This document shows positions 31,934 through 43,374 of a stretch of DNA of 64,000 nucleotides, in pieces. The notes beneath the pieces are model-generated. The model ran no database searches, had not been told where the DNA came from, and saw only the letters and a program-made list of their open reading frames with translations. How positions within the stretch are numbered: position 1 is the first letter of the stretch; the number at the start of each line of letters is the position of its first letter. The translations under genes were made by a program, and so were the position numbers. The stretch is from Nepenthes gracilis (lineage: Eukaryota; Streptophyta; Magnoliopsida; Caryophyllales; Nepenthaceae). Where the stretch lies: positions 12,806,001 to 12,870,000 of the forward strand of contig BSYO01000025.1 in assembly GCA_033239525.1 (NCBI GenBank). The letters are read 5' to 3'.

Positions 31934-33593
31934 GCTTGGAGACCATTAACTGAGGAAATTTGATGTAAGCATTGACTGTTGCGGACTTGAATCTACGTTC
32001 TGTTCCTTGTTAATCTACTTATTTATTTCTGGAGATGACAATTCTGAGAATTCTTTGGCATGTCTAGATGTACTGTGAGGAGAAACTAGTAGAAAAATAT
32101 GCATATTTGATGAACATACCTAGATTTAAATTCAATCTCTCTTTGTAATATATATTTTGGTAATACAATTTGAAGGTATTAATATATCTTGGGTTAGTCA
32201 TGTTGTAAGCTGCCAAGGTGAGAAATGCGGTTCATATCTGGCCAAACTATCACACTCAAGCTTACTCTGTCATAAAACGATGAATTTTTGTATATACTAT
32301 TCTTTCTTTCACTTTATTTAACATCACAAAAAATAAGCAGATAGAGTTCAGCTGGGAAGTGTGTGTTTTTTTTCCTTCCTTTTCTTTTTTTCTTTATTAT
32401 TTATTTATTTATTTATTTTTGATGCAAATAATATAGGCGATTACTTTCTTCTATTATAATTTTAAATCTATGCTTAACCTTTTTGGCATTTAGTTTGATA
32501 GCCAAAAAAACTTGACTTTTAGTACTACTTTAGATTATTGCCCTCTTTAAAAGGTCAGAATCCTAATGGCTTTGGATATATAATTATTTCTTGTAGAAAT
32601 ATTTATAGAAAAAGAAAAATTTAAAAGGATAAATACTCTCTATCTAAACATAAAAAAATAATTGTAAAAATATTATACCTAAGTGATATGAGTATTATTT
32701 TTCTTATACACAATGAAACTCAATAACATAATAGAAATAATACTCATAAAACTCAATATGTAACCATTTTACAACTATCTTATTATATAGGTAAAGAGAA
32801 TAAATCTCTTTAAATTTTTTTTCTTGTTTCAAAAAAATTATTTTCTTCCTTATAAAAAAGAGTTGCATAATGATTACAAATAGGTTATACAAATAGAAGG
32901 ATTTATAATATGAGCTCTTTATCTATGCATCTTGCACAGCTCCAATGGAAAAAGGGGAGCACTTACGAGCTCCAATGTAAAAAGGGAAACACTTAGGATC
33001 ACGGAGGCTTTTTCTTCCCCAATGTAGGGCACAACCAACCAACATTTGGGTAACATCAGTGAATCCACCGTCACTTCAAATTGCACTATTTTATTGTTAG
33101 CCGAGTAGAGATGTGTTAATTGTTGGCCAAGTGGAGATGTATTAAAGAGAATGAATCCTATTTGATCAAAACCCAAGTCTCAACCTTTTCCAATCAATTT
33201 GGAAAACTATCGTTTTACATAGTACTTTTTCAAGTAAAAAACACACGTAATTGATGGCACAAGAAATAATGGGCGCTGATAACATACACATAAAACAAAT
33301 TAACCAAATTTCAAAATAGATCAAATAACAATTTTTAATACAAAATAATTGTATTCTAGATGAAAAATAACTAAAGCATGTGAATCGACATTTCATTGAT
33401 TAAAGGTCCTTCCATTGGTGGTTTGGAAATGATATTTTTGCCTCACCATATTTCTTGGTGATAAAAACTACATATATTGTATGATAGGTTATGTAAATTG
33501 TGAATCATGCACACCAGTGAGATGCATTTCTATATGTAAATTGTAAATTGTAATAGATACGCACCGGGTTATATTTCCTCAAAAGTAATGAAC
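31934..33593. other. 3' flank of copy 1 and spacer
   Basis: The first 250 bases are shared with the 3' flanks of copies 2 and 3 (AAATTTGATGTAAGC, CATGTCTAGATGTA) and probably hold the 3' UTR. The rest is AT-rich and without genes. Confidence 0.5.
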
Positions 33594-35303
33594 TGTAGCA
33601 ACCCAAGCCTGGCCCACATTGCTGCATTACCGATCACATGAAAAGCCCATCAATCTCAAAAATATCAATATAATCATATTTAACATGATAGCAACCAATA
33701 AAGTCTAAAAATCATCTCGATACACTCAGAATTATGGAAAAATTCTAACCCTGAAAACTATCATAATAAAACACTGTATATGAATATATCTTAACAATGA
33801 TATAAAAATAAATTTCAGGTAGGCTCTAAAACAAAGCTAGCTTCACGGCTCTCTCTCCAACTCTAAAGGCAGCTCACCACCACAATCCGTGTACTTTAAA
33901 AGAAAATAAAAAGCAATAATGAGTTAAATGTCTAGCAAGTAATAATTTAAAATTTTATTTGTTAATAAATACTCAAAATATAAGATAAAATACAATATAT
34001 ATGGAGTAATAATAGTTCCCAGATAACAATAAGTCAATAATAAATAGATCAAAATATGATAGGCTCAATAAAAGATGATATCAGCTAAATGTGTTTCTCA
34101 ATATCCCAAATGATATCCACCGAATTCTAATAAATTCCAATAGATATATCACGGGGTCTCAAAATATTCCATATATTAAGGTTCTATCTTAAATTTTTTG
34201 AAATATAACTTAACATGATATCACGGTAATATAAGATAATAATAATTTTCGTAAATCTTATTATGTCACTATAGATTAAAAGCCAAGTTGAAAATTTACG
34301 ATAAGGCCCCTGACCCTCATAATATATAATTACATCTACAATCCTGTAAGAGGTTATACTCGTAGCATACCACAAACCACCTGTGATTCCCCTAGTCGTG
34401 ATATCTCTAATACCATATAATACAAAGATTATAAGATGTAAGCATCTCATTTCAAAATCAATAGACCTCAACGAATTAAGATGAATTAAATATTAAAAAA
34501 ATGTAAACTATTCTAAAGCCTTATAGATTTTTATTCGCATAAATACCTTAGAATATTTATACACTCTCTTTTACTTGGCTATGAAATGGTAATACAAAGT
34601 ACTTATGCAAAACAAAGGAATGCACTAACGAATCAATACACGAATGAATAGAGAAATCTATATGGGTACCAAATTATCTCACATGTGGCCACCTCTCACC
34701 AACGCTTACAAACATTCTCTAAACTCACATCAATTTAGAATCAAGCTCCAAGGTCCCAAAACCTATGATTGAAGCAACAATCCCGAATCTTTCTCTCTTG
34801 CCTCAAATCTCAACCTCGGCATTTGAACAGTAGCCTAGCCACCATCCAACACCGAGCCTAAATCTCCGTAAAAATAGCTTAAATCCTCAATGAGGTTATT
34901 AATTCTACCACTAAGCTCTTATAACGACTCATTGTACAATTATTCCTCACGAAATCGATCTGAATTTCACAGATCTATGGCATCTCTCAAGCTACCACCA
35001 GGTACACGAACACCCCTCGCAGGACATTCAAACATCAGGTCTACAGACTATTTTTGTCACATATAATCAAGCATCAACGTACGTATAATATAAACCCAAG
35101 TTTATACTGCAGTTCAATAGTATACTACATATTATACTATTGAAAAATATTTGTTCTATCATCACGAAATCAATCAAGATCCTTTAGATCGACAAAATTA
35201 AGCAAAGCACATTCTAGCATTCAAACGCTACCGCGCACGACAGTTGAATGTTAAACAAAACTTTTCTACTTTAGATATACATTCATACATAGAATACAAG
35301 TAT
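33594..35303 (-). repeat. Old LTR-like repeat fragment in duplicated block, unit 1
   Basis: On the plus strand it begins TGTAGCAACCCAAGCC; on the minus strand this reads as a typical Ty3/gypsy LTR end, GGGTTGCTACA. It shares ordered motifs with 43375-45134 and, more distantly, with 55654 onward (for example the CTCTC, CTTAGCTATGAAATGG and GTACTTATGC region). The other end is not defined. There is no coding capacity. Confidence 0.45.
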
Positions 35304-35612
35304 CGGTTCCTACAAGCCTATACTATCATTTAATAGATCTAAAACAAGTATACCATTAATACAGAATCATTCTATTATCATGAAACCAAGCAAGCAACGC
35401 ATATGTAACATGAATAAGACATAGCATTCAAATGGTATTCAAATGCTATAGCTACAAAGAAAAGGCGTTCAAATGCCGACTTGAACGTAATTCAAATGCG
35501 GCTTCGTTCTTAAATTATTTTCATATAAAAATTATTCTAACATGGCAATAACATTATTCTATAATGAAACTACAATTCCTCATGATTGGATATAAAAGAA
35601 TAACAAGAGATG

Positions 35613-36448
35613 CGATGGGTACTAATACCCAAGGCCCAGTTGAAGGACCCGTTTTCGTGAGTTTGGCCTAAGTGTCACAGAGACCAAGTAGCCCCAAGAG
35701 GCCCAGAAGGTCCAGATAGCCAAATCGGCCCAAGAGACCTTAATGACCATAAAGACCATTAAGGCCCAAGGACTCAGAAAATGGTTCACAGACTCTACTG
35801 TGCATGCAAAATCGGCGTGCCAGGAAGTAGGTGACCGACTTTGTCAGGCTACATAGTGAATAAAGCCATCTCAGAGTTGGTGACTGCTTTTGCAGAACAC
35901 GTGCACCCCAAAAGGAACAGTTAACTCTTAGAGAGTTGGTGGACTTTTACAGGACGACACCAGGGATTTACAGAGTTGGTGACAGACCCACCTACCCCCG
36001 CAAGTTCCTTACTGGGAAGGTGAAAATTGTCCACTATATACGCTCAAGTCAAACTCCAAAAAAAGAGACGCATACATATTGCCAACAGTACACAAAGAGA
36101 GAGCCAAGGAAGAGAAAAAGCACTACAATAGTGAAACACGCTGTTTACTCCTTATTCTCCCACTTCTCTGTAAACTCATTTTCTTTGTAAAAAAACACTA
36201 CAATAATGAAACAGTTCTCAGACCCAGAGTCCCGTGATTTTTTTCATTCACGAGAGGGTTTTCCACATAAAATATCGTGTGTGATAGTTTTTTCTCTCTC
36301 TCTTTCAACATTCCAAAATCACGTCCTCGAACCTAAAAGAACTCTTGATCTCTTTGTGTTGTACGGGTTCTATCTGAGTACGCCTAAAGATCTGCAAACT
36401 CATTCGGATCTTTATCCGTACAAGCGCTCAGGATCTGATGACGTAACC
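35613..36448 (+). repeat. Solo LTR of a Tat-type element
   Basis: AGATG occurs at both edges (35608-35612 and 36449-36453). The start, CGATGGGTACTAATACCC, aligns with TGTTGGGTCCAATACT of the 10.9-kb element, and the end GACGTAACC aligns with GACGTAACA. Terminal TG and CA have mutated to CG and CC. A TATA-like CTATATACGC lies near 36035. No second LTR or interior is present, so it is a recombination remnant. Confidence 0.75.
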
Positions 36449-36453
36449 AGATG

Positions 36454-36666
36454 AATTATCAAAAATGGCCATATTATTCCTAGAATAGGGCTCCCCAGAA
36501 TCTTGTTATAATATTTCCTCTAATTTAAATTGATCATTTTATTAACTGGAAATACAAAAATCTAAATGTAAACAAGTATAAATTCTGTAATTAATTCAAG
36601 AATATAACATAGATATTAAGTCTTGAGTAGCGCTTAACATAGATACATGTATGGATACACATACAA

Positions 36667-36702
<36 letters not shown>

Positions 36703-37356
36703 TGTTTTTTTTTTTTTGAGTAAAAATAAAATTTTTCATTCAGTTTTTAGTTTAATTTCATGTTACTGATTTTAAAAATTGCAATTACTCAATTGGACCA
36801 TTTATGTATATATAATAAAAAAAACTAAAGAGTATTTTTAATTTAGTATAAATAACGTATTTTGTTATTTGAAATACTTTGGTTGATAAATAACATAATC
36901 TTATTGATCTTAATAACTTAGGCGAGTAATGATTCATAAGACTATGAAACGGATAATAATGCACGGTTGTGATTGTATGAAATTTATATTATTGGTAGTT
37001 GGTTACTATTATTTATAGTTATAATTTATCGTTAATATATTATATGTTATTTTCATAATTTAGTAAAAATATTAGAATATATAAACACATGCTATTCGTC
37101 ATATAATGAATCGGTTAACTATTTGACTAATAAATTTGAAAAATCAATTCGTTTATAATTTTAGTTTTCACTGAACATCTGACCAATTCGAATAAAAAAA
37201 ATATTTACAGTTGGGTTAGCAAAACCCTTATTTAAAGCTATAAGATAAATAAATTTAAATTTATTCTTATAACTATCAACATGAAAAAATAAAAAATAAA
37301 TGTAGTCTAGCATGAGCTACCTACAAAGCGTCAACTGGATTCACAGTTTAGGGTAA
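36454..37356. other. AT-rich spacer
   Basis: No gene is supported. It holds a compound CA/TA microsatellite and a poly-T run at 36666-36718. Confidence 0.45.
36666..36718. repeat. Compound (CA)n(TA)n microsatellite with poly-T
   Basis: About 9 CA units are followed by about 9 TA units, TTG and a run of 14 T. Confidence 0.92.
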
Positions 37357-37665
37357 ATGTTGAGCCCCAGATTCGTGTTTGCGCACTGCCGGCGGTGGCG
37401 GGGATGGCCAGCCATCTTCCATTCCCAAGATTCCTCTCCGCTTTTTATCCCCCTTGCAACCCTGTTGCCCTCTGCATCCTCCCTCCTAAACCTCGTCTCA
37501 GTAGGCACAGGCACAGGAGTTTCTCTCAAGTTCCTTTCTCCTGCGGCCCATCTTAACAATGGCAGGCATTTTGTTTGTTGGAGGTTGTCGGTGCACCTCT
37601 CAGTTCACAGAGAGAAGATCGCCATGATGATCTGGAATGGTTTGGTATCCATCAAAGACCGGTAA
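37357..37665 (+). other. Exon-like open frame of unknown origin
   Basis: A 102-residue frame begins MLSPRFVFAHCRRWRGW, rich in Arg, Ser and Leu with few acidic residues, reminiscent of an organellar transit peptide. Near its end GACCGGTAAAC is a fair splice donor. Base composition is clearly GC-richer than the flanks. No downstream exon of the same kind is found, so it may be a stranded gene fragment. The opposite strand also has an open frame (37559-37341), so coding is not proven. Confidence 0.25.
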
Positions 37666-37839
37666 ACAGCTGTGGCTCCTACTTTTTATTTGCACCCAAA
37701 GATCGCACGATGAGATTTCCGAAAAGTAGGCCTTGGAATGAACCATATAAAGTAAGTTCATAAAGCGATCCTTCTTTGAGTCGATCTTTACAATAACCCT
37801 CTGGAACTGGACTCCTATTGGACTGATCTACATTTCTAG

Positions 37840-38090
37840 CTCCATATGGAAGCATCTGTTTCCGTAGAAAGGGTTGGATTTCCTATCATATGTGTTGAAG
37901 TTGGTGTTAATGCTCCTATGTCGGGTATATTTGATCTGATTTGGGGGAGAGTTTCTGTCTCAGGCTCCAAAGTAGTGATTGAGATTGAAACTGAATGTCT
38001 CCACCACAGTTTATATTGAAATTGAAGCGATTGAAAGCCATGAATTTGTCCCTACTGTTGTGTTTTTCGGCACACCACGGAAAATTGCAA
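37840..38090 (+). pseudogene. Possible fragment of a zinc-knuckle (DUF4283/LINE ORF1-like) protein
   Basis: The frame from 37846 reads VERVGFPIICVEVGVN and later VVIEIETE, resembling the part just before the knuckle in plant DUF4283 proteins. At 38047-38088 another frame gives CPYCCVFRHTTENC, an exact C-x2-C-x4-H-x4-C knuckle, with a stop two codons before it. The pieces are frameshifted relative to one another. The assignment rests on short motifs. Confidence 0.3.
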
Positions 38091-39005
38091 CATCTGGAAA
38101 CCACTTGCCTATCAGCCAACAGGACTTACTTTATCTAGAGCTGAAAAGAAGACACCCAATGTTGGTTCTAATGCCTCTCCCAAGATAGCCACCAGCAAAC
38201 TTGGGCTGGGCATTGTCCCTACTGCAAACCTTTTTTACTGCTACAGGTGCCTTTTCGCTGTTGGACTCAGATCTAAACCCCCTCCAAAGGACAACAATGA
38301 GGGATGCAACCTGTTGGGTCCTCAAAGGTACATATCTGCAGCTTAGTTGATACAAAGTAAGGAAGGTAAATGTTATTGATGAATGGTACCTATGTTTACA
38401 ATTGTCTCCTAATTGATGAATGATAAAGCTGCTCTTAAAAGCTTGAATAAGGAAGCTTGTGATGTCATTGAATCTGTATGCAGAACTAGTATGATGCAGC
38501 ATAAGTGGCAGCAGGAGATTCAAAGGTACCTAGTCAGTCTTTATCTCTTTGAGGGCCAAAACAAGCAGCAGTATGAATATTTTAAGCTTTAATTCAAAAA
38601 GAAGTTTTCCTTCAGAAATAGTTGAGAGTTAAGTGGATCGAAGAAGGGAACCAGTGCTCCAAATTCCTTTTTAGAACAATTGTAGGGAAACAGTGTACAT
38701 GCGGGTTCATTCTTTGATCAGACCAGATGACAATGTCACCATAATATGGAAGAAAATGTAATCCCTCTAGGTAATTTCTCCACTTCACCATGAAATTAAT
38801 TATGGAAGAAAATGTAGGAGTCACATGTTTGACACAAACTTCTTGATAGGATATTGTACTCTCACAAACCATTTAATAGAGAATTATTCAGCAATTATTA
38901 AACCATCTATTTAGTTGTTTTTGTATAAACTCATAATTTGGGATCTACAAACCCATAGTGAGGTAATTTATCAAATTATATGCTGGTAGTTGTACTTGAC
39001 AGAAT
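38091..39005. other. Spacer before duplicated block unit 2
   Basis: No gene is supported. From about 38870 the sequence is related to 60795 onward, upstream of copy 4, showing that the shared block of copies 2 and 4 starts earlier than that of copies 1 and 2. Confidence 0.4.
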
Positions 39006-39240
39006 AAAACTAGCCAATGTGCTTTAAAAATAAGTATAAATGTATATTGGATATATATTATTTTCAAATTTTATTTTAGAAACAATTTAGAGTCTAACCA
39101 AAATGCATGATTTATTGAATGATTTTATGCCAATATTATTGCTCATATGGAATTTAGTATGTTGGAATAACAGAAAGGGTAATAATTATAAGTATTTAAT
39201 TTCTTTTTCTTGAGATTACTTACAATAGATCTATGGATAT

Positions 39241-39410
39241 TATTGCAATTTGAAAAGGTCTAAGAAAAGGATGTTTAAGGGGAGTAGTCAAACTGGATTT
39301 TCCATTTAATTTATGGCCAACAATTTAGATCTATGAATAGGCCGTCTTATAATAGGCAAAAGGAGTTCAAGGAAGGCAATAAATATGACCCATGTGGGTA
39401 ATTATTTTCA
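39241..39410 (+). promoter_or_regulatory. Upstream module of NETWORKED-like copy 2, TATA box altered
   Basis: It aligns with the module of copy 1, but TATAAATA has become AATAAATA (39379-39386). GCCGTCTTATAATAG and the GA-rich leader remain. Activity may be lower or lost. Confidence 0.5.
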
Positions 39411-39960
39411 TGGTAGAAACTTTCTTGAGAGAGAGAGACAAAAAGAGAAGAACATAGAGTCTGAGAAATTTCCTGAGGCTGTGAGACTTGAATCCCTTAG
39501 ATAGCAACAAGCTTGACTTGGTGAATTTCGATTGATTTGTTTGTGAGTTTCAATTGCAAAACTAACCAACACTAATATCAGAACGACAAATTTTTCTAGT
39601 TCTCACAGTTTCGTTCATTTCAGTTATTTCATCATACAGAATATTGAATTATTATCTTATAATTAATTAACCATAAAGAACATGATAATGTTGTACGACT
39701 TTTTTCTTAAAATTCGTGAAAAGAAATAAACTGTTTTTCTTCATTATTTTAGTATATCATCTGATGTTTTTCTTTCATTTTTTCGTCTCATCTGAAACCA
39801 TCATGTTTGCTTTTGAAAAAACTCATTTTAGGTGATTTGCCAATTTTGAAAACATGTCAACACTACCAATGCTCTTAGGAAAATTGTTTCTATCCCCCCC
39901 CCCCTTAAATTAGTTTTGCCATGGCTTGACTTCAATTTTACATCATGCTTTGTGCCAGAT

Positions 39961-41817
39961 ATGGATGCTACGATCAAGTTAATTGAGGAAAATGCAGATT
40001 TAATTGCAAGGAGGGATGAGATGTACTCTAGGAAATGGCCGGTGCTCATGAAACTGATTGAAGAATTCTACCGAGCTTACAGTTCATTTGCAAAAAGATA
40101 TGATGGTGCAACGGGGGAGCTGCTCCTAGCACACCAAATCACTGGAGAAGCATTTCCCACCCAAGTATCTTTTATCCTCGCTGATGATGCACCCTCAAGT
40201 TCTGAGCCAAATACGCCTTTCACACGAATTCCAACTCATGCATTTGATCCTAAAGAGTCTGGCACTGCAGTAGGCAGGAAGGGTCTTAAACATCAAGAGG
40301 AAGATCAAGAAGACTTAGCTCAGTTATTAAATAAGAATAAGAATCTCAAGACTAGGATTCTTATTGAGACTGAGCGAGCATATAAAGCTGAAACTGAGCT
40401 GCAAACCTTAACACAAATCCTTATAAAGACGGAAAGTGAGAGAGACGCTGTCATCGTCCAATACCAGCAAATTTCAGAGAGGTTATCCAATGTGATGAAA
40501 GATATTGTTCCTGCCCAAAGGTATACTAAGGAACTTGAGGAGCATGCAAAATTGATGAATGAGCAAACTCGCATAGCAAAAAATAAAGTGGACGTCTTGA
40601 AGAATAAAATTCTTGAACTGAATCAAGAGAAAGAACATGCGGCATTACTATATAACAAATGCATGGAGGTGATGTACAATCAGCAAAGTGAGTTACAAGA
40701 AGCACAAGAACAAGCAGTGTCGCTTACCAATGTGATTCGATGGGGGTATGCAAAACTTGTTCACTCTGAAGAACAACGTTTTATTTTGGGGAGACTAAAT
40801 GAATCTTTGCATTCAGAAGCACATAATCTGGAACAAAAACTGGCAATAAAAGACCAACAACTCTCTAAGATGCAAGCCAATCTAGAGAAGCTGATAAATA
40901 ATTTACAAGATCAGAGATGCTGGTTTGTGCAAGTTGAAGGTACTTTGCACACACTGCTAAATTTGCACTCTAAATCCCAAGAAGAGCATAGGGCTATTAC
41001 TTCAAAGCTGAGAAATGCATTGCAAATGTTGAAGGGCTTGGAATTGTGCAAAAAAGATTTGTAAGTAAACCAAATCCTTAATGACCTCACTTTGCCTTCC
41101 TCTGAGTTTAAAAGGGGCGTAGAAAGTGAAATCTTTGGTTTAAGAGAGATTAAACAGGATCAGGTTTGCCATTTGATGGATGACTTTCATAATCCATTTG
41201 GTGTGCCTGAGGTGGATGATATTCTGTACCATCAGCTTGAAGTTGGAGAGCCAAATAGCACGAATCCCTCTTCAGAACCACGGGCAAAGAGACAGCTGGG
41301 AATGGACAAGCTGGAGATTTCCAATGAGGGTAGCAGCTCGAATGAAGAACCAAAAATGGAGAATATCTTAGATAGATTTGCTCCCGATGCACAAAATTTT
41401 ATGGGCCTAAAAGATTCCGTGCAGGAATTGAGGGCAAAATTGGAGACTATCGAGAAGAGGAAAATTGTCAAGGATGTGGAGCATGGCAAACTGCGAGACC
41501 GGTTGCAAGATGTTGAGAATTCTGTGACACAGCTATTGGGTCTATATACTGAACCAAGAAAGACCACTGAGGACCATCCTCCTCCAACTTCAGATGCCGT
41601 CAGATCATTAGAGTTGAAGAAGATTGGGATAGTGCAAAGAAAGGTAGTTCTAAACAAGGTAAGAAGGGGGTCGGAAATGATCGGAAGGTTGCAGATGGAA
41701 ATAAAGAAAATCCAATATGCCTTGCAGAAACTAAGGGACCAGAATAAAAATGAAGGAAGAAGAAGATTCTCCCTAATTCACATACTAAGGGATTTTGTTT
41801 GTAGCGGTTGCAAGTAG
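39961..41817 (+). pseudogene. Truncated NETWORKED-1/KIP1-like gene (copy 2), one nonsense codon
   Basis: It has the same length as copy 1 (1857 bases) and is nearly identical throughout, with the same truncated NAB start, coiled coil and carboxy tail. The only break is TAA at 41062, where copy 1 has GAA (Glu), giving 367 residues and separating the last 250. The frame resumes unchanged to TAG 41815. The change also makes GTAAGT at 41061, a consensus splice donor. Removal of 41061-41144 (84 bases, ending TTTAAG) would restore an open frame without 28 codons. Either a young pseudogene, a shortened protein or a gene with a new intron is possible. A run of 11 C lies in the upstream intron-like region. 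Confidence 0.75.
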
Positions 41818-43374
41818 GCTTCTAGAGACCATCAACTGAGGAAATTTGATGTAAGCATTGAGTGTTGAGGACTTGAATCTACGTTTTGTTCCTTGTAAAT
41901 CTACTTGTTTCCTTTTTATTATATATATATATATATTTATATTGGAGATAATAGTTTTGAAAATTCTTTGGCACGTCTAGATGTACCGAGTAACTAATAG
42001 AAAAAATGTATGTTTCATGAACATATTTAGATTTAAATTCACTCTTTCTGTAATATAAATCTTGGTAATACAATTCGAGGGTATTAATATATCTTGGATT
42101 AGTCATGTTGTGACCTGCAAAGGTGAGAAATGCAGTTGATATTTGGCCAAACTGTCACACTCAATCTTACTTTATCATGAAATGGTGAATTTTGTATACC
42201 TTATTCTTTCTTTCACTCTAGTTAACATCATCGAAAATAAGTAGATAGGGCTCAGTTGGGAAGTGTGTGTTTTTCTTTCCTTTTTTTTTCTTTCTTCCGT
42301 TTCTTCTTCTTTTTTTTTTTTTCAATGCAAGTAACATAGGTGATTAGTTTCTTCTATTACAATTTTAAAATGTTGATGGCCCTGGATATATAATTATTTT
42401 TTGTAGAAATATTTTTTTAAAAACAAACAGAAAAAATTAAAAGGGATCAATACTCTGTGTCTAGACATAAAAAAAATGATTGTAAAAATATTATACATAA
42501 GATATATGAGTATTATTTTTATTATACGCAATGGAACTCAATAACATAATAGAAATAATATTCATAAAATTCATATATAATCCTTTACAACTATCTTATC
42601 ATATAGGTAAAGAGAATAAGTCTCTTTAATTTTTTTTATTTTTTCTAAATTTTTTTTTTAACTTCTGAAAAAGAGTTGTATAATAATTATAAAGAAGTTA
42701 TACAAATAGAAGGATTTATAATAAAAGCTCTTTATCTACGTATCTAGCATAGCTCCAACTTGAAAAGGGGAACACTTCGGATCACGAAGGCTTTTTCTTC
42801 CCAAATGTTGGCGACAACCAACCAACAATTGTGTAACATCAATGAATCCACCGTCACTTCTAATTGCACTATTTTATTGTTGGCCGAGTAGAGATGTGTT
42901 AATTGTTGGCCTAGTGGAGATGTGTTAAGGAGAATGAATCCTATGCGATCAAAACCCAAGTCTCAGCCTTTTTCAAACAATTTAGGAAACTATCGTTTTA
43001 CAGAGTACTTTTCGAAGCAAAAAACACACGTACTAATTGATGGCATAAGAAATAATAGACAGTGATAACATACACATATAAAACAAATTAACCAAAATTT
43101 GAAATAGATCAAACAAAAATTTTTAATGCAAAATAATTGTGTTCTAGATTAAAAATAACTAAAGCATACGATTCCATATTTCATTGATTAAGGGTCCTTA
43201 CATTTGTGGTTTGGAAATGATATTTTTGCTTCCCTATATTTCTTTGTGGTAAAAACTACTTGTATCGTACGAAAGGTTATGTAAATTGTGAATCATACAC
43301 ACTAGTGAGATGCATTTCTATATGTAAATTGTGATAGATACGCACCAGGTTAAGTTTTCTCAAAAGTAATGAAC
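41818..43374. other. 3' flank of copy 2 and spacer
   Basis: It is homologous to 31934-33593 with small indels, AT-rich, and has no gene. Confidence 0.5.

Larger units (their letters stand above)
29111..35303 (+). repeat. Duplicated block, unit 1 (contains NETWORKED-like copy 1)
   Basis: This block aligns almost along its whole length with 39006-45134. Both begin AAAACTAGCCAATGTGCT and end AGAATACAAGTAT. It holds the upstream region, the gene, its 3' flank and an older LTR-like fragment. Units 1 and 2 start about 9.9 kb apart in the same orientation. Confidence 0.88.
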
